DNA of 64,000 bases from Bacteroidales bacterium. Lineage in GTDB: Bacteria > Bacteroidota > Bacteroidia > Bacteroidales > WCHB1-69. The translations under genes and the position numbers were made by a program. Positions 23,214-32,374 of this stretch are shown in pieces; within the stretch, counting starts at the first letter, position 1; each line of letters begins with the position of its first letter. The stretch spans positions 119,523 to 183,522 of the forward strand of contig JAFYAW010000006.1 in the NCBI GenBank assembly GCA_017540505.1, read 5' to 3'. The notes below the pieces were generated by a model that saw nothing but the letters and a program-made list of their open reading frames with translations, was not told where the DNA came from and ran no database searches.

Positions 23214-24947
23214 ATGAAAAAAACGACTATCCTCTTCCTGTTTATGATGTCCACCCTTGCCTGTTTTGCCCAGTGGGTCAGTCCGGGCGACGGGAACACC
23301 TACACAATGCACTCGCTATCGGTGGCCGAACCTGCTGTGGTGTCAGCGTTGGCCAATAACCAATATGTTTTGCTTCAGGATATTACCATCTCAAATAACG
23401 ACACCTTGCTACTTGAGGCAAATGTTCAGGCCATCCAGGTGGCGGACAGTGTCACCATTCAGATTTCAGGAACTATCATCGTCCAAAATCGGGATGTCAT
23501 CCTTCCGATTAGCGGCGATACGACCGGCACCCGTTTTTATGAGTTGCGCATCAGCCAGGCATCGGCCACCACGCTGTCGTCTATCTGCTTTGAAAACTGC
23601 TATCGTGTCATGGTGATGGAAACGGACATGACCTTCACCGGTTGCGAATTTCGCAACTGCATGTCTGCCGGCATCAATTTCATGAATTGCAACCCGACCA
23701 TCCGCAACTGCTATTTCCATCACAACCGTGCCGCCGCCATCACCTCTGGGGCCAATGTGACAGGCTCCCCGAAAATCATCAACAACATATTCTACAACAA
23801 TGCGTTGGATAATGGTAACGTTCCACAAATCAATCTTGGACCTGGTGCAGCAGACACCATCATCATCGCAGGCAATCGCATTGAAGGGGTGGCCTCGAAC
23901 ATGTCGGGAGGTGTTGGCATCATGAATGTTTATGGGATTGGCAACACCCGATTGCTTCTCCGTGACAACACCATTATTCACAACCGGTACGGCTACACGC
24001 AGAATGGCAGCCATATTTCCGCACTTCTATTGGACAATATCATTCAGGACAATAATTTGGAAACCAATCCTAATAATGGAGGCAGCGGTGTCAGTATTTA
24101 CGGCTCCGACACCACCTGCGCCGCCAAACTTCGTCGCAATCTCATCTCTGGGAACCTGTGGGGCGTGACGGCCATCTATTATCATAACCTGGATATGGGC
24201 ACAGCGGACGATCCGGGCGGTAACGTGTTGTATAACAATGGGAACGGTGGAACCGAATATGAGCTCTACAATAACGCTTTCAGCAATATGAGCGCCATCG
24301 GGAATTACTGGGGCAACAATGACAGCGTCCATGCCGAGGCTGTGATCTTCCACCAGGCCGATGCTCCCTCGTACGGGCTCGTCACCTACAACCCCATTAT
24401 GATGCTGGAACCCAAAGTGCTTGGCTTTGGAATTTTGCAACAGAACAACCCGCAACTCAACGATGATCTGTTCGGTTATTTCAATGATCAGGGCGACACC
24501 ATCATTTTTGTTGTGGGATGTCTTATCCCTGGCGACATTTTCTCCCCGCTGGTTCCATCTATCACGCTTCCCCTCGGCGTGTCCTGCACACCCGACCCCA
24601 CGCTGCCACAGGTTTTCATGGAACCGGTCACATATACCCTGACCACTCCGCATGGCACCACGCGGACCCTTACGGCCCTTATCCGTGTTTTCGGCGGCGT
24701 TGCCGACAATAGGCTGCCATCTGTCAGCATTTATCCGAACCCTTGTACCGATAGATTATACATCCGCAATGAAGCTGCGGAAGAATTGCAGGTGGATGTC
24801 TTTACCGCTGTCGGTCAGCAGATTGGCCATTTCCAAACGGGCCAAGCGGAGACAATCCTTCACACCGCTGACTGGGCCAAGGGAGTGTATCTTTTACGGA
24901 TACGTCAAAGCGACAGAATGAAAACGTTCAAAATTCTGGTGCAATAA
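23214..24947 (+). CDS. T9SS-sorted right-handed beta-helix surface protein
   Basis: A 577-residue secreted protein. The signal peptide MKKTTILFLFMMSTLACFAQ is followed by residues ~90-380 rich in short Asn-containing turns (FRNC, IRNCYFHHNRAA, INNIFYNNA, LLRDNTIIHNRYGYT, LLDNIIQDNNL), which is the pattern of a parallel beta-helix of the NosD/pectate-lyase type. No pectate-lyase catalytic residues can be assigned. The C-terminus is a T9SS sorting domain (SIYPNP near residue 505, ending KTFKILVQ). It could bind or cleave a polysaccharide at the cell surface, but no substrate is indicated. It is monocistronic with a strong promoter. Confidence 0.87.
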   Translation: MKKTTILFLFMMSTLACFAQWVSPGDGNTYTMHSLSVAEPAVVSALANNQYVLLQDITISNNDTLLLEANVQAIQVADSVTIQISGTIIVQNRDVILPISGDTTGTRFYELRISQASATTLSSICFENCYRVMVMETDMTFTGCEFRNCMSAGINFMNCNPTIRNCYFHHNRAAAITSGANVTGSPKIINNIFYNNALDNGNVPQINLGPGAADTIIIAGNRIEGVASNMSGGVGIMNVYGIGNTRLLLRDNTIIHNRYGYTQNGSHISALLLDNIIQDNNLETNPNNGGSGVSIYGSDTTCAAKLRRNLISGNLWGVTAIYYHNLDMGTADDPGGNVLYNNGNGGTEYELYNNAFSNMSAIGNYWGNNDSVHAEAVIFHQADAPSYGLVTYNPIMMLEPKVLGFGILQQNNPQLNDDLFGYFNDQGDTIIFVVGCLIPGDIFSPLVPSITLPLGVSCTPDPTLPQVFMEPVTYTLTTPHGTTRTLTALIRVFGGVADNRLPSVSIYPNPCTDRLYIRNEAAEELQVDVFTAVGQQIGHFQTGQAETILHTADWAKGVYLLRIRQSDRMKTFKILVQ

Positions 24948-24967
24948 AAACACATTCAAATTTTATG

Positions 24968-24975
24968 TACATTTG
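24968..24975 (+). promoter_or_regulatory. -7 element of typA
   Basis: TACATTTG matches TAnnTTTG. The in-frame TTG at 24973 overlaps this element, so translation must start further down, at ATG 25000. Confidence 0.65.
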
Positions 24976-24999
24976 CAGGTTTTTATAAAAAGATGTAAA

Positions 25000-26817
25000 A
25001 TGCAGGATATTAGAAATATAGCTATCATTGCCCATGTCGATCACGGCAAAACCACGCTGGTGGATCGCTTTTTGCATCAGGCACACCTGTTCCGCGATAA
25101 CCAGCAGGTGCAGGATCTGGTGCTCGATAACAACGACCTCGAGCGCGAAAGAGGTATCACCATCCTTTCCAAAAATGTGTCTGTACGCTATAAAGGGGTG
25201 AAAATTAACATTATTGACACGCCGGGCCACAGCGACTTCGGTGGCGAGGTGGAGCGTGTGCTCAACATGGCCGACGGCGTGCTGCTGGTGGTGGACGCCT
25301 TTGAGGGCCCCATGCCGCAAACCCGCTTCGTAACACAGAAGGCTATCGAACTGGGCCTCAAGCCTATCGTGGTCATCAACAAGGTGGACAAACCCAACTG
25401 CCAGCCCGAACTGGCCCAAGAGGCTGTCTTCGAGCTGATGTTCAACCTCGGCGCCACCGACGACCAGCTCGACTTCCCCACCGTTTACGGCTCCGCTAAG
25501 AACGGCTGGATGGGTCCCGATTGGCAAACCCCGACAACTGATATCTCCTATCTGCTGGATACTATCGTGAAATATATCCCCGCGCCTAAGGCCGACCCTG
25601 GCACCCTGCAGATGATGATCTCCTCATTGGATTTCTCTTCCTACGTGGGACGTATCGCCGTGGGACGCGTGAAACGCGGCAGCATCAACTGGGGCCAGAC
25701 GGTCTCCCTCGTCAAGAGAGACGGCTCTGTTCAACAGTCAAAGGTGAAGGAACTATATGTGTTTGAGGGACTTGGCAAAGAAAAAATCAAAACGCCGGTG
25801 GAGGCGGGTGAGATTTGCGCCGTCTTGGGTCTGGATGATTTCGAGATTGGCGACACCGTGGCCGACTTTGAGAATCCCGAGCAGCTGCCCCCCATCAAGG
25901 TGGATGAGCCTACTATGAGCATGCTCTTCACCATCAACAATTCGCCCTTCTTCGGCAAGGAGGGCAAATACGTCACCTCGCGTCACCTGCGCGACAGGCT
26001 TTTCGCTGAGTTGGAACGGAATCTTGCCATGCGCATCGAGGAAACCGACTCGCCCGACCGGCTCAACGTGTTCGGACGCGGCATCCTGCACCTCTCCATC
26101 CTCATCGAGACCATGCGTCGTGAGGGATATGAGCTTCAAGTGGGTCAGCCACAGGTGATTATCAAGGAGATTGACGGCCAGAAATGCGAGCCTATTGAGG
26201 AGCTTACCGTGCTGGTTCCGGAAGAGATGTCGTCGCGTGTCATCGACTACGTGTCGCGCCGGAAAGGGGAGATGCAGTCGATGGACACCCTCAACGACCG
26301 CGTGCACCTTACCTTCACCATCCCCTCCCGCGGATTGATAGGTTTGAGCAACCAGTTGCTGACGGCCACGGAGGGTGAGGCCATCGTGTCGCATCGTTTT
26401 ATGGAATTCCAACCGTGGAAGGGAGAGATTCCAGGCCGTCACGCCGGCTCTCTGATTGCCATGGAGACGGGCCAAGCCTACGCCTACTCGATCAACAAAC
26501 TGCAGGATCGCGGCCGCTTCTTCATTGAACCCAACGACCAAGTGTATGCCGGTCAGGTTATTGGCGAGCATATCCGTCAGGGCGACCTGGTGGTTAATGT
26601 GTGCAAGTCCAAGAAACTCTCCAATATGCGTGCTGCCGGCTCCGACGAGAAGCTCGTCCTTGCCCCGGCCATCAAATACTCGCTGGAACAGTACATGGAG
26701 TTCATCGCCAAAGACGAATACTTGGAAATCACGCCCCAGTCGTTGCGCCTGCGCAAGATCATCCTGGACGAACTGGAACGGAAACGCGCCGACAAGCGTG
26801 CGGGTGCCAACGAATAG
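25000..26817 (+). CDS. typA: Translational GTPase TypA/BipA
   Basis: A ribosome-associated GTPase that supports 50S assembly and stress adaptation. Length is 605 residues, as expected. G motifs are AHVDHGKTT (11-19), RGITI (51-55), DTPGH (73-77) and NKVD (127-130), followed by domain II, the EF-G-like domains and the BipA C-terminal region. The start at MQDIRNIA was chosen because the upstream extension begins inside the promoter. A methyltransferase gene follows after 8 bp and is probably co-transcribed. Confidence 0.96.
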   Translation: MQDIRNIAIIAHVDHGKTTLVDRFLHQAHLFRDNQQVQDLVLDNNDLERERGITILSKNVSVRYKGVKINIIDTPGHSDFGGEVERVLNMADGVLLVVDAFEGPMPQTRFVTQKAIELGLKPIVVINKVDKPNCQPELAQEAVFELMFNLGATDDQLDFPTVYGSAKNGWMGPDWQTPTTDISYLLDTIVKYIPAPKADPGTLQMMISSLDFSSYVGRIAVGRVKRGSINWGQTVSLVKRDGSVQQSKVKELYVFEGLGKEKIKTPVEAGEICAVLGLDDFEIGDTVADFENPEQLPPIKVDEPTMSMLFTINNSPFFGKEGKYVTSRHLRDRLFAELERNLAMRIEETDSPDRLNVFGRGILHLSILIETMRREGYELQVGQPQVIIKEIDGQKCEPIEELTVLVPEEMSSRVIDYVSRRKGEMQSMDTLNDRVHLTFTIPSRGLIGLSNQLLTATEGEAIVSHRFMEFQPWKGEIPGRHAGSLIAMETGQAYAYSINKLQDRGRFFIEPNDQVYAGQVIGEHIRQGDLVVNVCKSKKLSNMRAAGSDEKLVLAPAIKYSLEQYMEFIAKDEYLEITPQSLRLRKIILDELERKRADKRAGANE

Positions 26818-26825
26818 CTGTGGGT

Positions 26826-27641
26826 ATGCAAAGGGAGGAGTTTTACCAGCATCTGTGTGAGGAACTGCGCCAGAACCGTTCATTGTATCCGTATTACAAA
26901 CTTACGGATGGTACGGTGCGGCAGCAGCTTTTCCGCAAGGCCTATTTCATGCAGCGGCTGGCGTATGTGGACCAGTATGTGGACATTTCCACAAGGCCGG
27001 TCATCTGGGATTGCGGGTGCGGGTACGGCTCCACATGCCTCTATCTGGCCATGAAGGGCCAGCCCACCTATGGCACCACACTGGAATTTTACGCCGATCA
27101 GATCGAACAACGGAAAGCCTTTTGGCGGGCATTCGGCGATGCCGACCTGTTTGATTACGAATACGCCAATGTTTTTGACCAGCAGGTGCCGGAAGAAAAA
27201 TACGATTACATCATTCTTCAGGACACCCTGCATCATATTGAGCCCCTGGACCAGGCCTTGCGCATTTTTTACAAGGCATTGAAAAAGGGCGGGAAACTGA
27301 TTTTGATAGAAGAGAATGGCGGATGCCTTATCAAGCGTGCCATGCTTTTCAAACAGCGGGGTTTCAAACGCATTGTCTCCGTGTATGATGAGGTTTTACA
27401 GAAGGAGGTCCTGATGGGCAACGAGAACATCCGCACGGAGCAGCAGTGGCGCAAGGCGTTCGATGGCACCGGCTTCCAACTGGTGGAGGACTCGGTGCGC
27501 TACATTCGTTGCCGTTTCCCATGGCGCTACGAGGAGGACAACACGAAGCAGATTATCGAGCAGGAACAACGGTTGGCCAAGAGTCGGGTGAAACGACATT
27601 ACGCCTTCTTCGGGTTGAATATGGTGTTTGAAAAACCGTGA
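26826..27641 (+). CDS. Class I SAM-dependent methyltransferase
   Basis: A 271-residue protein of unknown substrate. An N-terminal helical region (1-58) precedes the SAM-binding motif I WDCGCGYGST (61-70). Later motifs YDYIILQDTLHHIE and LKKGGKLILIEE are typical of Methyltransf_11/25-like enzymes. The start ATG lies 8 bp after the typA stop; the longer in-frame extension overlaps typA by over 200 bp and was rejected. The C-terminal ~80 residues (WRYEEDNTKQIIEQEQRLAKSRVKRHYAFFG) are helical and basic. It sits between typA and aroB in the same direction. Confidence 0.82.
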   Translation: MQREEFYQHLCEELRQNRSLYPYYKLTDGTVRQQLFRKAYFMQRLAYVDQYVDISTRPVIWDCGCGYGSTCLYLAMKGQPTYGTTLEFYADQIEQRKAFWRAFGDADLFDYEYANVFDQQVPEEKYDYIILQDTLHHIEPLDQALRIFYKALKKGGKLILIEENGGCLIKRAMLFKQRGFKRIVSVYDEVLQKEVLMGNENIRTEQQWRKAFDGTGFQLVEDSVRYIRCRFPWRYEEDNTKQIIEQEQRLAKSRVKRHYAFFGLNMVFEKP

Positions 27642-27669
27642 CGGTTTCGCGTTTACATACAGTACAAAC

Positions 27670-28665
27670 ATGGAAAAGAAAGAGGATAGTAATCATATTC
27701 AACATCTTATCGATTATCTCTGGAATCGCTCTGCCCATCAGGTGGTGGTGCTGGCCGATGCCAATGTACAAGCCTTGTATCCGCACTACCTGTCGCCGTT
27801 GGCCGCCTCTTTCGACTGCCATACGATGGTGGTGCCTGCGGGAGAAGCCTCCAAAACGCTGGACCAGGCCGAAAAGATATGGCGTGAACTACTTGACAGA
27901 CAGTATGGTAAAGATGTTGTCATGGTGAATTTCGGTGGCGGCATGATTTGCGACCTCGGAGGCTTTGTGGCTGCCACCTACAAACGGGGCGTGCGTTGTG
28001 TGAACGTTCCCACCACGTTGTTGGCCATGATTGATGCGGCATACGGAGGGAAAACGGGTGTCGATGTGGACCATGTCAAGAACTGCGTCGGCGTCATCCG
28101 CCAGCCCGACCTCGTGGTGCCCGCCGATGTGGCGTTTTTGCAGACACTGCCCGTGGAAGAACTGAAAAGCGGCTTCGGCGAATTGGTCAAGTATGCGGTG
28201 CTGTTTTCCGAAAACCTCTTCACGGAGTTGGAGTCTATGCCGGCCCTGACGGCAGCGCAGATACGGCCGGAGTGGATTGCGAAGTGCGTGTATTTCAAGG
28301 AGTCTGTAGTGGCATTGGATCCCGAAGACCGGAATGAGCGTCGGGTGCTGAACTTCGGGCACACCTACGGCCACGCCTGGGAGAGCTACTGCGCGGCCCT
28401 TGGCAGACCCGTGCCACACGGCGTGGCCGTGGCCATCGGCATGCTCTATGAGTCGCGGCGACTGGCACAGCTGGGGACGATGCCACAAGAGGATGCCCAA
28501 CGCATTGAACGATTGGTGCGACGACATTTCAACGTGCCCGAATGGGATGAAACGGTTATGAAACAATTGAACCCCTATCTTTTTCAGGATAAGAAAAATG
28601 AGGCCGATAAGGTGGTTTTTGTGGAGATCCATCGCATTGGTGGGTTATTTTATAAGGAAGTATAG
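27670..28665 (+). CDS. aroB: 3-dehydroquinate synthase
   Basis: The enzyme converts DAHP to 3-dehydroquinate, the second step of the shikimate pathway; it is NAD- and metal-dependent and cytosolic. Length is 331 residues from ATG 27670, slightly short for AroB (about 350). Signature elements are GGG (89-91), DLGGF (95-99), NVPTTLLAMIDAAYGGKTGVD (112-132) and metal ligands Glu171 (FGELVKY) with FGHTYGHA (229-236) and PHG (His250). A TTG at 27628 would add 14 residues and overlap the methyltransferase, but is less likely. No other aro genes are adjacent. Confidence 0.93.
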   Translation: MEKKEDSNHIQHLIDYLWNRSAHQVVVLADANVQALYPHYLSPLAASFDCHTMVVPAGEASKTLDQAEKIWRELLDRQYGKDVVMVNFGGGMICDLGGFVAATYKRGVRCVNVPTTLLAMIDAAYGGKTGVDVDHVKNCVGVIRQPDLVVPADVAFLQTLPVEELKSGFGELVKYAVLFSENLFTELESMPALTAAQIRPEWIAKCVYFKESVVALDPEDRNERRVLNFGHTYGHAWESYCAALGRPVPHGVAVAIGMLYESRRLAQLGTMPQEDAQRIERLVRRHFNVPEWDETVMKQLNPYLFQDKKNEADKVVFVEIHRIGGLFYKEV

Positions 28666-28686
28666 CAAGAGAAAGGATGTTTTTCT

Positions 28687-28694
28687 TACTTTTG
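28687..28694 (+). promoter_or_regulatory. -7 element of the AMP nucleosidase gene
   Basis: TACTTTTG matches TAnnTTTG, 33 bp upstream of the start codon. No clear -33 TTTG is present. Confidence 0.6.
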
Positions 28695-28727
28695 CCTCTC
28701 AAAAAAGGATTATAACAAATACTGTAT

Positions 28728-29513
28728 ATGCTTAAAACAAAATCAGATATCGTACAAAATTGGCTGCCCCGCTATACAGGGATGCAGTTAGATGAGTTCG
28801 GGCAGTATATCCTGCTGACCAATTTTCAGGATTATTTGGAGAATTTCGCCGAACTGACCGGTGCGCAAATACGCGGAGAAGGCCATCCCATGAAAAGCGC
28901 CACATGGGAGAATATCACCATCATCAATTTCACGATGGGCAGTCCCAATGCAGCTACTATCATGGACCTTTTGTCGGCAGTTATGCCCAAGGCAGTTCTG
29001 TTTCTCGGCAAATGCGGCAGTCTGAAAGCCAATATCGGCATCGGCGAGCTGCTGCTGCCCATTGCCGGCATCCGGGGCGAGGGTACGTCATTGGACTATT
29101 TCCCGGAAGAGGTTCCCGCCCTGCCGGCCTTCAATCTCGAGAAGGCCATCTCCACCACCATCCGCGATTACGGTCTGGACTACTGGACGGGCACGGTCTA
29201 TACCACTAACCGCCGCGTGTGGGAGCATGATGAGGATTTCAAGGAGTATCTGCGGGAAATTCGCGCCACCGCCGTGGATATGGAAACGGCCACCCTCTTC
29301 TCGGTAGGCTTCTACAACCGGATCCCGACCGGTGCGCTGCTGCTCATCTCCGACCAGCCGATGCTGCCGGATGGCATCAAAACCGAGAAATCCGACAAGT
29401 TAGTCAGCAAAAACTTCAGCATGCGCCATCTGCAAATCGGTATCGATTCCCTGAAGCAGTTGATTAATAAGGGGATAACCGTAAAACACCTGAAATACGA
29501 CTATTACGAATAG
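28728..29513 (+). CDS. amn: AMP nucleosidase (nucleoside phosphorylase-fold)
   Basis: Predicted to hydrolyse AMP to adenine and ribose 5-phosphate, or a closely related purine-salvage reaction. The 261-residue protein has the PNP/UDP phosphorylase fold: MGSPNAATIMDLL, FLGKCGSL and the VDMETATLF motif in which Glu binds the ribose. Residue Asp in LISDQPM corresponds to the catalytic Asp of the family. It is much shorter than the proteobacterial Amn (about 480 residues) because it lacks the N-terminal regulatory domain; this short form is usual in Bacteroidota. Its 3' end converges with the nuclease-fold gene on the other strand, 5 bp apart. Confidence 0.85.
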   Translation: MLKTKSDIVQNWLPRYTGMQLDEFGQYILLTNFQDYLENFAELTGAQIRGEGHPMKSATWENITIINFTMGSPNAATIMDLLSAVMPKAVLFLGKCGSLKANIGIGELLLPIAGIRGEGTSLDYFPEEVPALPAFNLEKAISTTIRDYGLDYWTGTVYTTNRRVWEHDEDFKEYLREIRATAVDMETATLFSVGFYNRIPTGALLLISDQPMLPDGIKTEKSDKLVSKNFSMRHLQIGIDSLKQLINKGITVKHLKYDYYE

Positions 29514-29518
29514 AAGCG

Positions 29519-29932
29519 TCAGAAGTTCGTTACGGACGTGATGACACCATTGATGAAATCGATGTGGAATACTTTGTGCTCCAAGCCGTTGGTGATGCAT
29601 AACAGGGGTGCGCGCAGCGTGCTGTTGTAGCGTCCTGCCTGCTCCACCACCGACTGGGTGAGTTTCACCTGCGGGGCCTTGCACTCCACCACCAGATAGG
29701 GTTTCAGGTTGTTGTCAAAAGCCACTAAATCATAACGTTGTGTCATGCCATTCACCGTGACGGCATGTTCTACGGAGAGGTGTGATAGAGGGAATCCTTT
29801 GATGTTCAGCAGATAAAGGATGAAAATTTGGCGCACCTTCTCTTCGGGTGTCATGGTCACCCATTTTTTGCGAACGGGGTCGAAAATTTCCGGTTTGTCC
29901 GCGCCATCCCGTTGTTTCAAAGTGTATGTCAT
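29519..29932 (-). CDS. HsdR N-terminal-like (HSDR_N_2) PD-(D/E)xK-fold protein
   Basis: A small 137-residue protein resembling the N-terminal nuclease domain of type I restriction enzymes (HSDR_N_2), but with no helicase part. Asp68 (RYDLVAF) and Glu83-x-Lys85 (VVECKAP) form the PD-(D/E)xK core, so catalytic residues are present. It begins at the nspC stop as TGATG, so it is translationally coupled to nspC. Standalone copies are widespread in Bacteroidota with no known function. Restriction activity is not supported, since no hsdS/hsdM is adjacent. The partial hsdM at the right edge is 33 kb away. Confidence 0.82.
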   Translation of the reverse strand: MTYTLKQRDGADKPEIFDPVRKKWVTMTPEEKVRQIFILYLLNIKGFPLSHLSVEHAVTVNGMTQRYDLVAFDNNLKPYLVVECKAPQVKLTQSVVEQAGRYNSTLRAPLLCITNGLEHKVFHIDFINGVITSVTNF

Positions 29933-31083
29933 CAGCCTAATTTCGCTTTGTAGGAGGCGTAATCTCCCGGTTGTGCCAACAGTTCAAAGTCGCCGTCCAA
30001 ATGGATCATGCCGATGGCGGGGTGGCTCACCCCGTTGAAGAAGGTGGTTTTCACCATGGTATAGTGTATCATATCGTCGAACACGATGCGGTCGCCGACT
30101 TCCAACGGCTCGTCGAAGGCAAAGTCGCCCATGCCGATGTAATCACCTGCCAGGCAGGAACATCCGCCCAAACGATAGACGAACTTGTCGCCCTCGGTGG
30201 GCTCGTGCGCCCCGAGCACGGTCGGCTTGTAGGGCATCTCCAGGCAGTCGGGCATGTGGCAGGCGAAGGAGATGTTGAGCATCGCGATTTTAATGCCCTT
30301 GTTCACTACGATGTCCTCCACGGTGGAGGTGAGCACGCCGGTTTGCCAGCCCACGGCCTCGCCCGGTTCCAGGATCACGTCCTCTAAATTCGGGTAGCGG
30401 CTTCTGAAATCCTTCAGCAACTGGATGAGGTGGGGGATGTTGTAATCCTTTCGGGTGATGTGATGCCCGCCGCCGAAATTCACCCATTTGCACTGCCGGA
30501 TGTGGTTGGAAAAACGTTTCTCGAAGGCTTCCAAGCAATGCTCCAAGGCATAGCTGTCGTTCTCGCACAGCACATGAAAGTGCAGACCTTCAATGCCCTC
30601 AGGCAATGTTTCCGGTAGGTCTTCGGCCAAGATGCCTAAGCGCGAGCCTGGCAGGGCTGGGTTGTAGAGGTCGGTCTCGATTTCCGAGTATTCCGGGTTC
30701 ACGCGCAACCCGAAACTCACCTTCTTCGGACTGTTCAGTGCGGTTTCCTTATACTTGTCCCACTGACTCAACGAGTTGAACGTCAGATGGCTGCTATAGA
30801 TGAGCAGTTGCGGAAACTCGTGTTCCAGATAGACGGGGGCATAGGTGTGTGCGTCGCAGCACATTTCCTCCGAGATGAGGCGCGCCTCGTGGAGCGAGGA
30901 GGCCGTGGCACCCGCCAGGTACTGCTTGACCAGCGGGAAGGAGTGCCAAAACGAGTATCCCTTCAGGGCGCAGATGATGGAGACATTGGCTTCCTGCTGT
31001 ACGAGGTTCAGCAGCTGCAGATTGGCCAACAGGGCCTCTTCCGAGAGGATGTAACAGGGGGAGGGGAGGGAGTCGTAATTCAT
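29932..31083 (-). CDS. nspC: Carboxynorspermidine decarboxylase
   Basis: A PLP-dependent decarboxylase of the alanine-racemase fold that makes norspermidine or spermidine in the alternative polyamine pathway used by Bacteroidota. Length is 383 residues. Lys41 in CALKGYSFW binds PLP, and WVNFGGGHHITRKDY and LEPGEAVGWQTGV are the phosphate-binding and dimer motifs. GGCSCLAGD carries the catalytic Cys. Its partner carboxynorspermidine dehydrogenase is not in the window. It is the first gene of a two-gene unit with the HsdR_N-like gene. Confidence 0.93.
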   Translation of the reverse strand: MNYDSLPSPCYILSEEALLANLQLLNLVQQEANVSIICALKGYSFWHSFPLVKQYLAGATASSLHEARLISEEMCCDAHTYAPVYLEHEFPQLLIYSSHLTFNSLSQWDKYKETALNSPKKVSFGLRVNPEYSEIETDLYNPALPGSRLGILAEDLPETLPEGIEGLHFHVLCENDSYALEHCLEAFEKRFSNHIRQCKWVNFGGGHHITRKDYNIPHLIQLLKDFRSRYPNLEDVILEPGEAVGWQTGVLTSTVEDIVVNKGIKIAMLNISFACHMPDCLEMPYKPTVLGAHEPTEGDKFVYRLGGCSCLAGDYIGMGDFAFDEPLEVGDRIVFDDMIHYTMVKTTFFNGVSHPAIGMIHLDGDFELLAQPGDYASYKAKLG

Positions 31084-31121
31084 AATATTGATCTTTTGTT
31101 ATCTTGCTCATAATTAGGATG

Positions 31122-31149
31122 CAAAAATACTCTTTTTCTGAAATACAAA
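31122..31149 (-). promoter_or_regulatory. Promoter of nspC
   Basis: On the minus strand TATTTTTG (31122-31129) is preceded by TTTG (31146-31149) with a 16-bp spacer; the start codon lies 38 bp downstream of the -7 element. Confidence 0.65.
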
Positions 31150-31158
31150 ATACTTGGC

Positions 31159-31177
31159 AAAAAGGGGAGCATCTCCC
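31159..31177 (-). terminator. Weak terminator after the LytTR regulator gene
   Basis: On the minus strand a 5-bp GGGAG/CTCCC stem with a 3-nt loop is followed by CTTTTT. It is small, so confidence is low. Confidence 0.35.
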
Positions 31178-31202
31178 GACCCCCATTATTGTGCATAATA
31201 CA

Positions 31203-32291
31203 TTATGAATTAACATGATAACCGCCATGTCGTTTGCTGCCGACGTATTTGACGAGCTTGCGCTTGCGGAGCTCGGAAAGGCAGCGCTCGACCGTGCTCA
31301 GCGAAATCTCAGTCTGGGCGACAATATCCGTGGTGTTGCAGCCCGGATTCGCCTGAATGCAGGAATGAACCATATCGAGCTTCTGTTGCGGAGGGACAAC
31401 GGGCTTCCGTTTGTAATTCGACTGAGGCCTTCGCTTCGGAACTTGTTCCCCTCCTGTTTGGGCCTTGTATCGTTGAAGACCCTCGGCAACCTGGTCGGCG
31501 ATCGAATCGCTGTTCTTGGAATCCAACGTGAACGAGAGCGGCTGCTTCGTCCACGGCATCTTTTTCAGGAACACTTCGCTGCCGTTGCACGACCAAATGT
31601 ACTGATACGGAATCAAAACGGCGGGCGAAATGCGGACAAATTCTTCTTCCCCAAATAGTTGCACAAGGTGTTTCATAGAACCGAGCCGTGTGAACCAACT
31701 GTCATACACCGTATAGATGCGGGTAAAGTTCCCGTCCTGAACACAATAGTATATGTCGTCTTTAGGAATCATAAGCAGGTTGCTCTCGTGGTCTATGACA
31801 TCCACCATTTGGGTGTCACGATAGACCACCTGCACCTCCGCATCCAAGGCTTTTCGCAGTTCCTGCCGCTCCCGGAACATATACGGGAAGAAGTTGAAGG
31901 CCAAGTCACGTGCAGTAACAATCATCAAATGATGTAAAAAAAACCTGAAAAGACCCCATTGCTCCATAGCAGCAGCACAACAATATTTCATAAATGGCCA
32001 GGCGATAGCCATCTCAATCAATCCAGCCACAATGGAGACGAAGACCACCACCACCCAATAGACAACTGGATGCTTCTTACGAAGTAGCGGGTAAAGCAGA
32101 AAATAGTTGGCATATATGCTGGTCAGTAGTAGCAGCCCTGCAAGCACCTCTTTGATAGCACTTCCCGCATAAGGACGAAGTTGGGAGTAATTGGCAAAGA
32201 AGTAGAGCACTATGGCACAGAATAAGATGTTCAGTAAAACAACAATGAGGGTTCTTCGATGTTTCATAATCGGACTTCGATATTTGTTCAT
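31203..32291 (-). CDS. Membrane-anchored LytTR-like regulator with C-terminal winged helix
   Basis: A 362-residue regulator. Four predicted membrane segments lie at about 14-33, 45-67, 75-97 and 110-130. A LytTR-like DNA-binding region follows at ~160-245 (IPKDDIYYCVQDGNFTRIYT...SMKHLVQLFGEEEFVRISPAVLIP). After a basic linker comes a second DNA-binding module at ~303-355 (CNTTDIVAQTEISLSTVERCLSELRKRKLV), a winged helix. There is no receiver domain, so it is not a classical response regulator; the membrane part may sense the signal directly. It is divergent from a T9SS operon, and repeated GTGAGGGA sites lie between. The start MNKYRSP follows a TATTTTTG promoter; MKHRR at 32267 is an alternative. 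Confidence 0.8.
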   Translation of the reverse strand: MNKYRSPIMKHRRTLIVVLLNILFCAIVLYFFANYSQLRPYAGSAIKEVLAGLLLLTSIYANYFLLYPLLRKKHPVVYWVVVVFVSIVAGLIEMAIAWPFMKYCCAAAMEQWGLFRFFLHHLMIVTARDLAFNFFPYMFRERQELRKALDAEVQVVYRDTQMVDVIDHESNLLMIPKDDIYYCVQDGNFTRIYTVYDSWFTRLGSMKHLVQLFGEEEFVRISPAVLIPYQYIWSCNGSEVFLKKMPWTKQPLSFTLDSKNSDSIADQVAEGLQRYKAQTGGEQVPKRRPQSNYKRKPVVPPQQKLDMVHSCIQANPGCNTTDIVAQTEISLSTVERCLSELRKRKLVKYVGSKRHGGYHVNS

Positions 32292-32328
32292 TATTATGCT
32301 TCTTGTTTTTCGGATCTGAAAGTCACTG

Positions 32329-32355
32329 CAAAAATAGTGAATTAATCCAAACAAA
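32329..32355 (-). promoter_or_regulatory. Promoter of the LytTR-type regulator
   Basis: On the minus strand TATTTTTG (32329-32336) has TTTG copies at 32348-32351 and 32352-32355 upstream. The -7 element is 37 bp from the start codon. Confidence 0.65.
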
Positions 32356-32374
32356 GCCCTAAAAACAGCTCCAT

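Noticed and set aside
24973-24999. TTG start for typA at 24973
   Set aside because: It lies inside the -7 promoter element TACATTTG (24968-24975), so the transcript would not contain it.
26601-26825. Upstream extension of the methyltransferase into typA
   Set aside because: The extra 75 residues are typA sequence read in another frame; ATG at 26826 follows the typA stop by 8 bp.
29519-29932. Type I restriction system next to nspC
   Set aside because: Only the HsdR N-terminal-like domain is present; there is no helicase, hsdM or hsdS, and the hsdM at the window end is far away.
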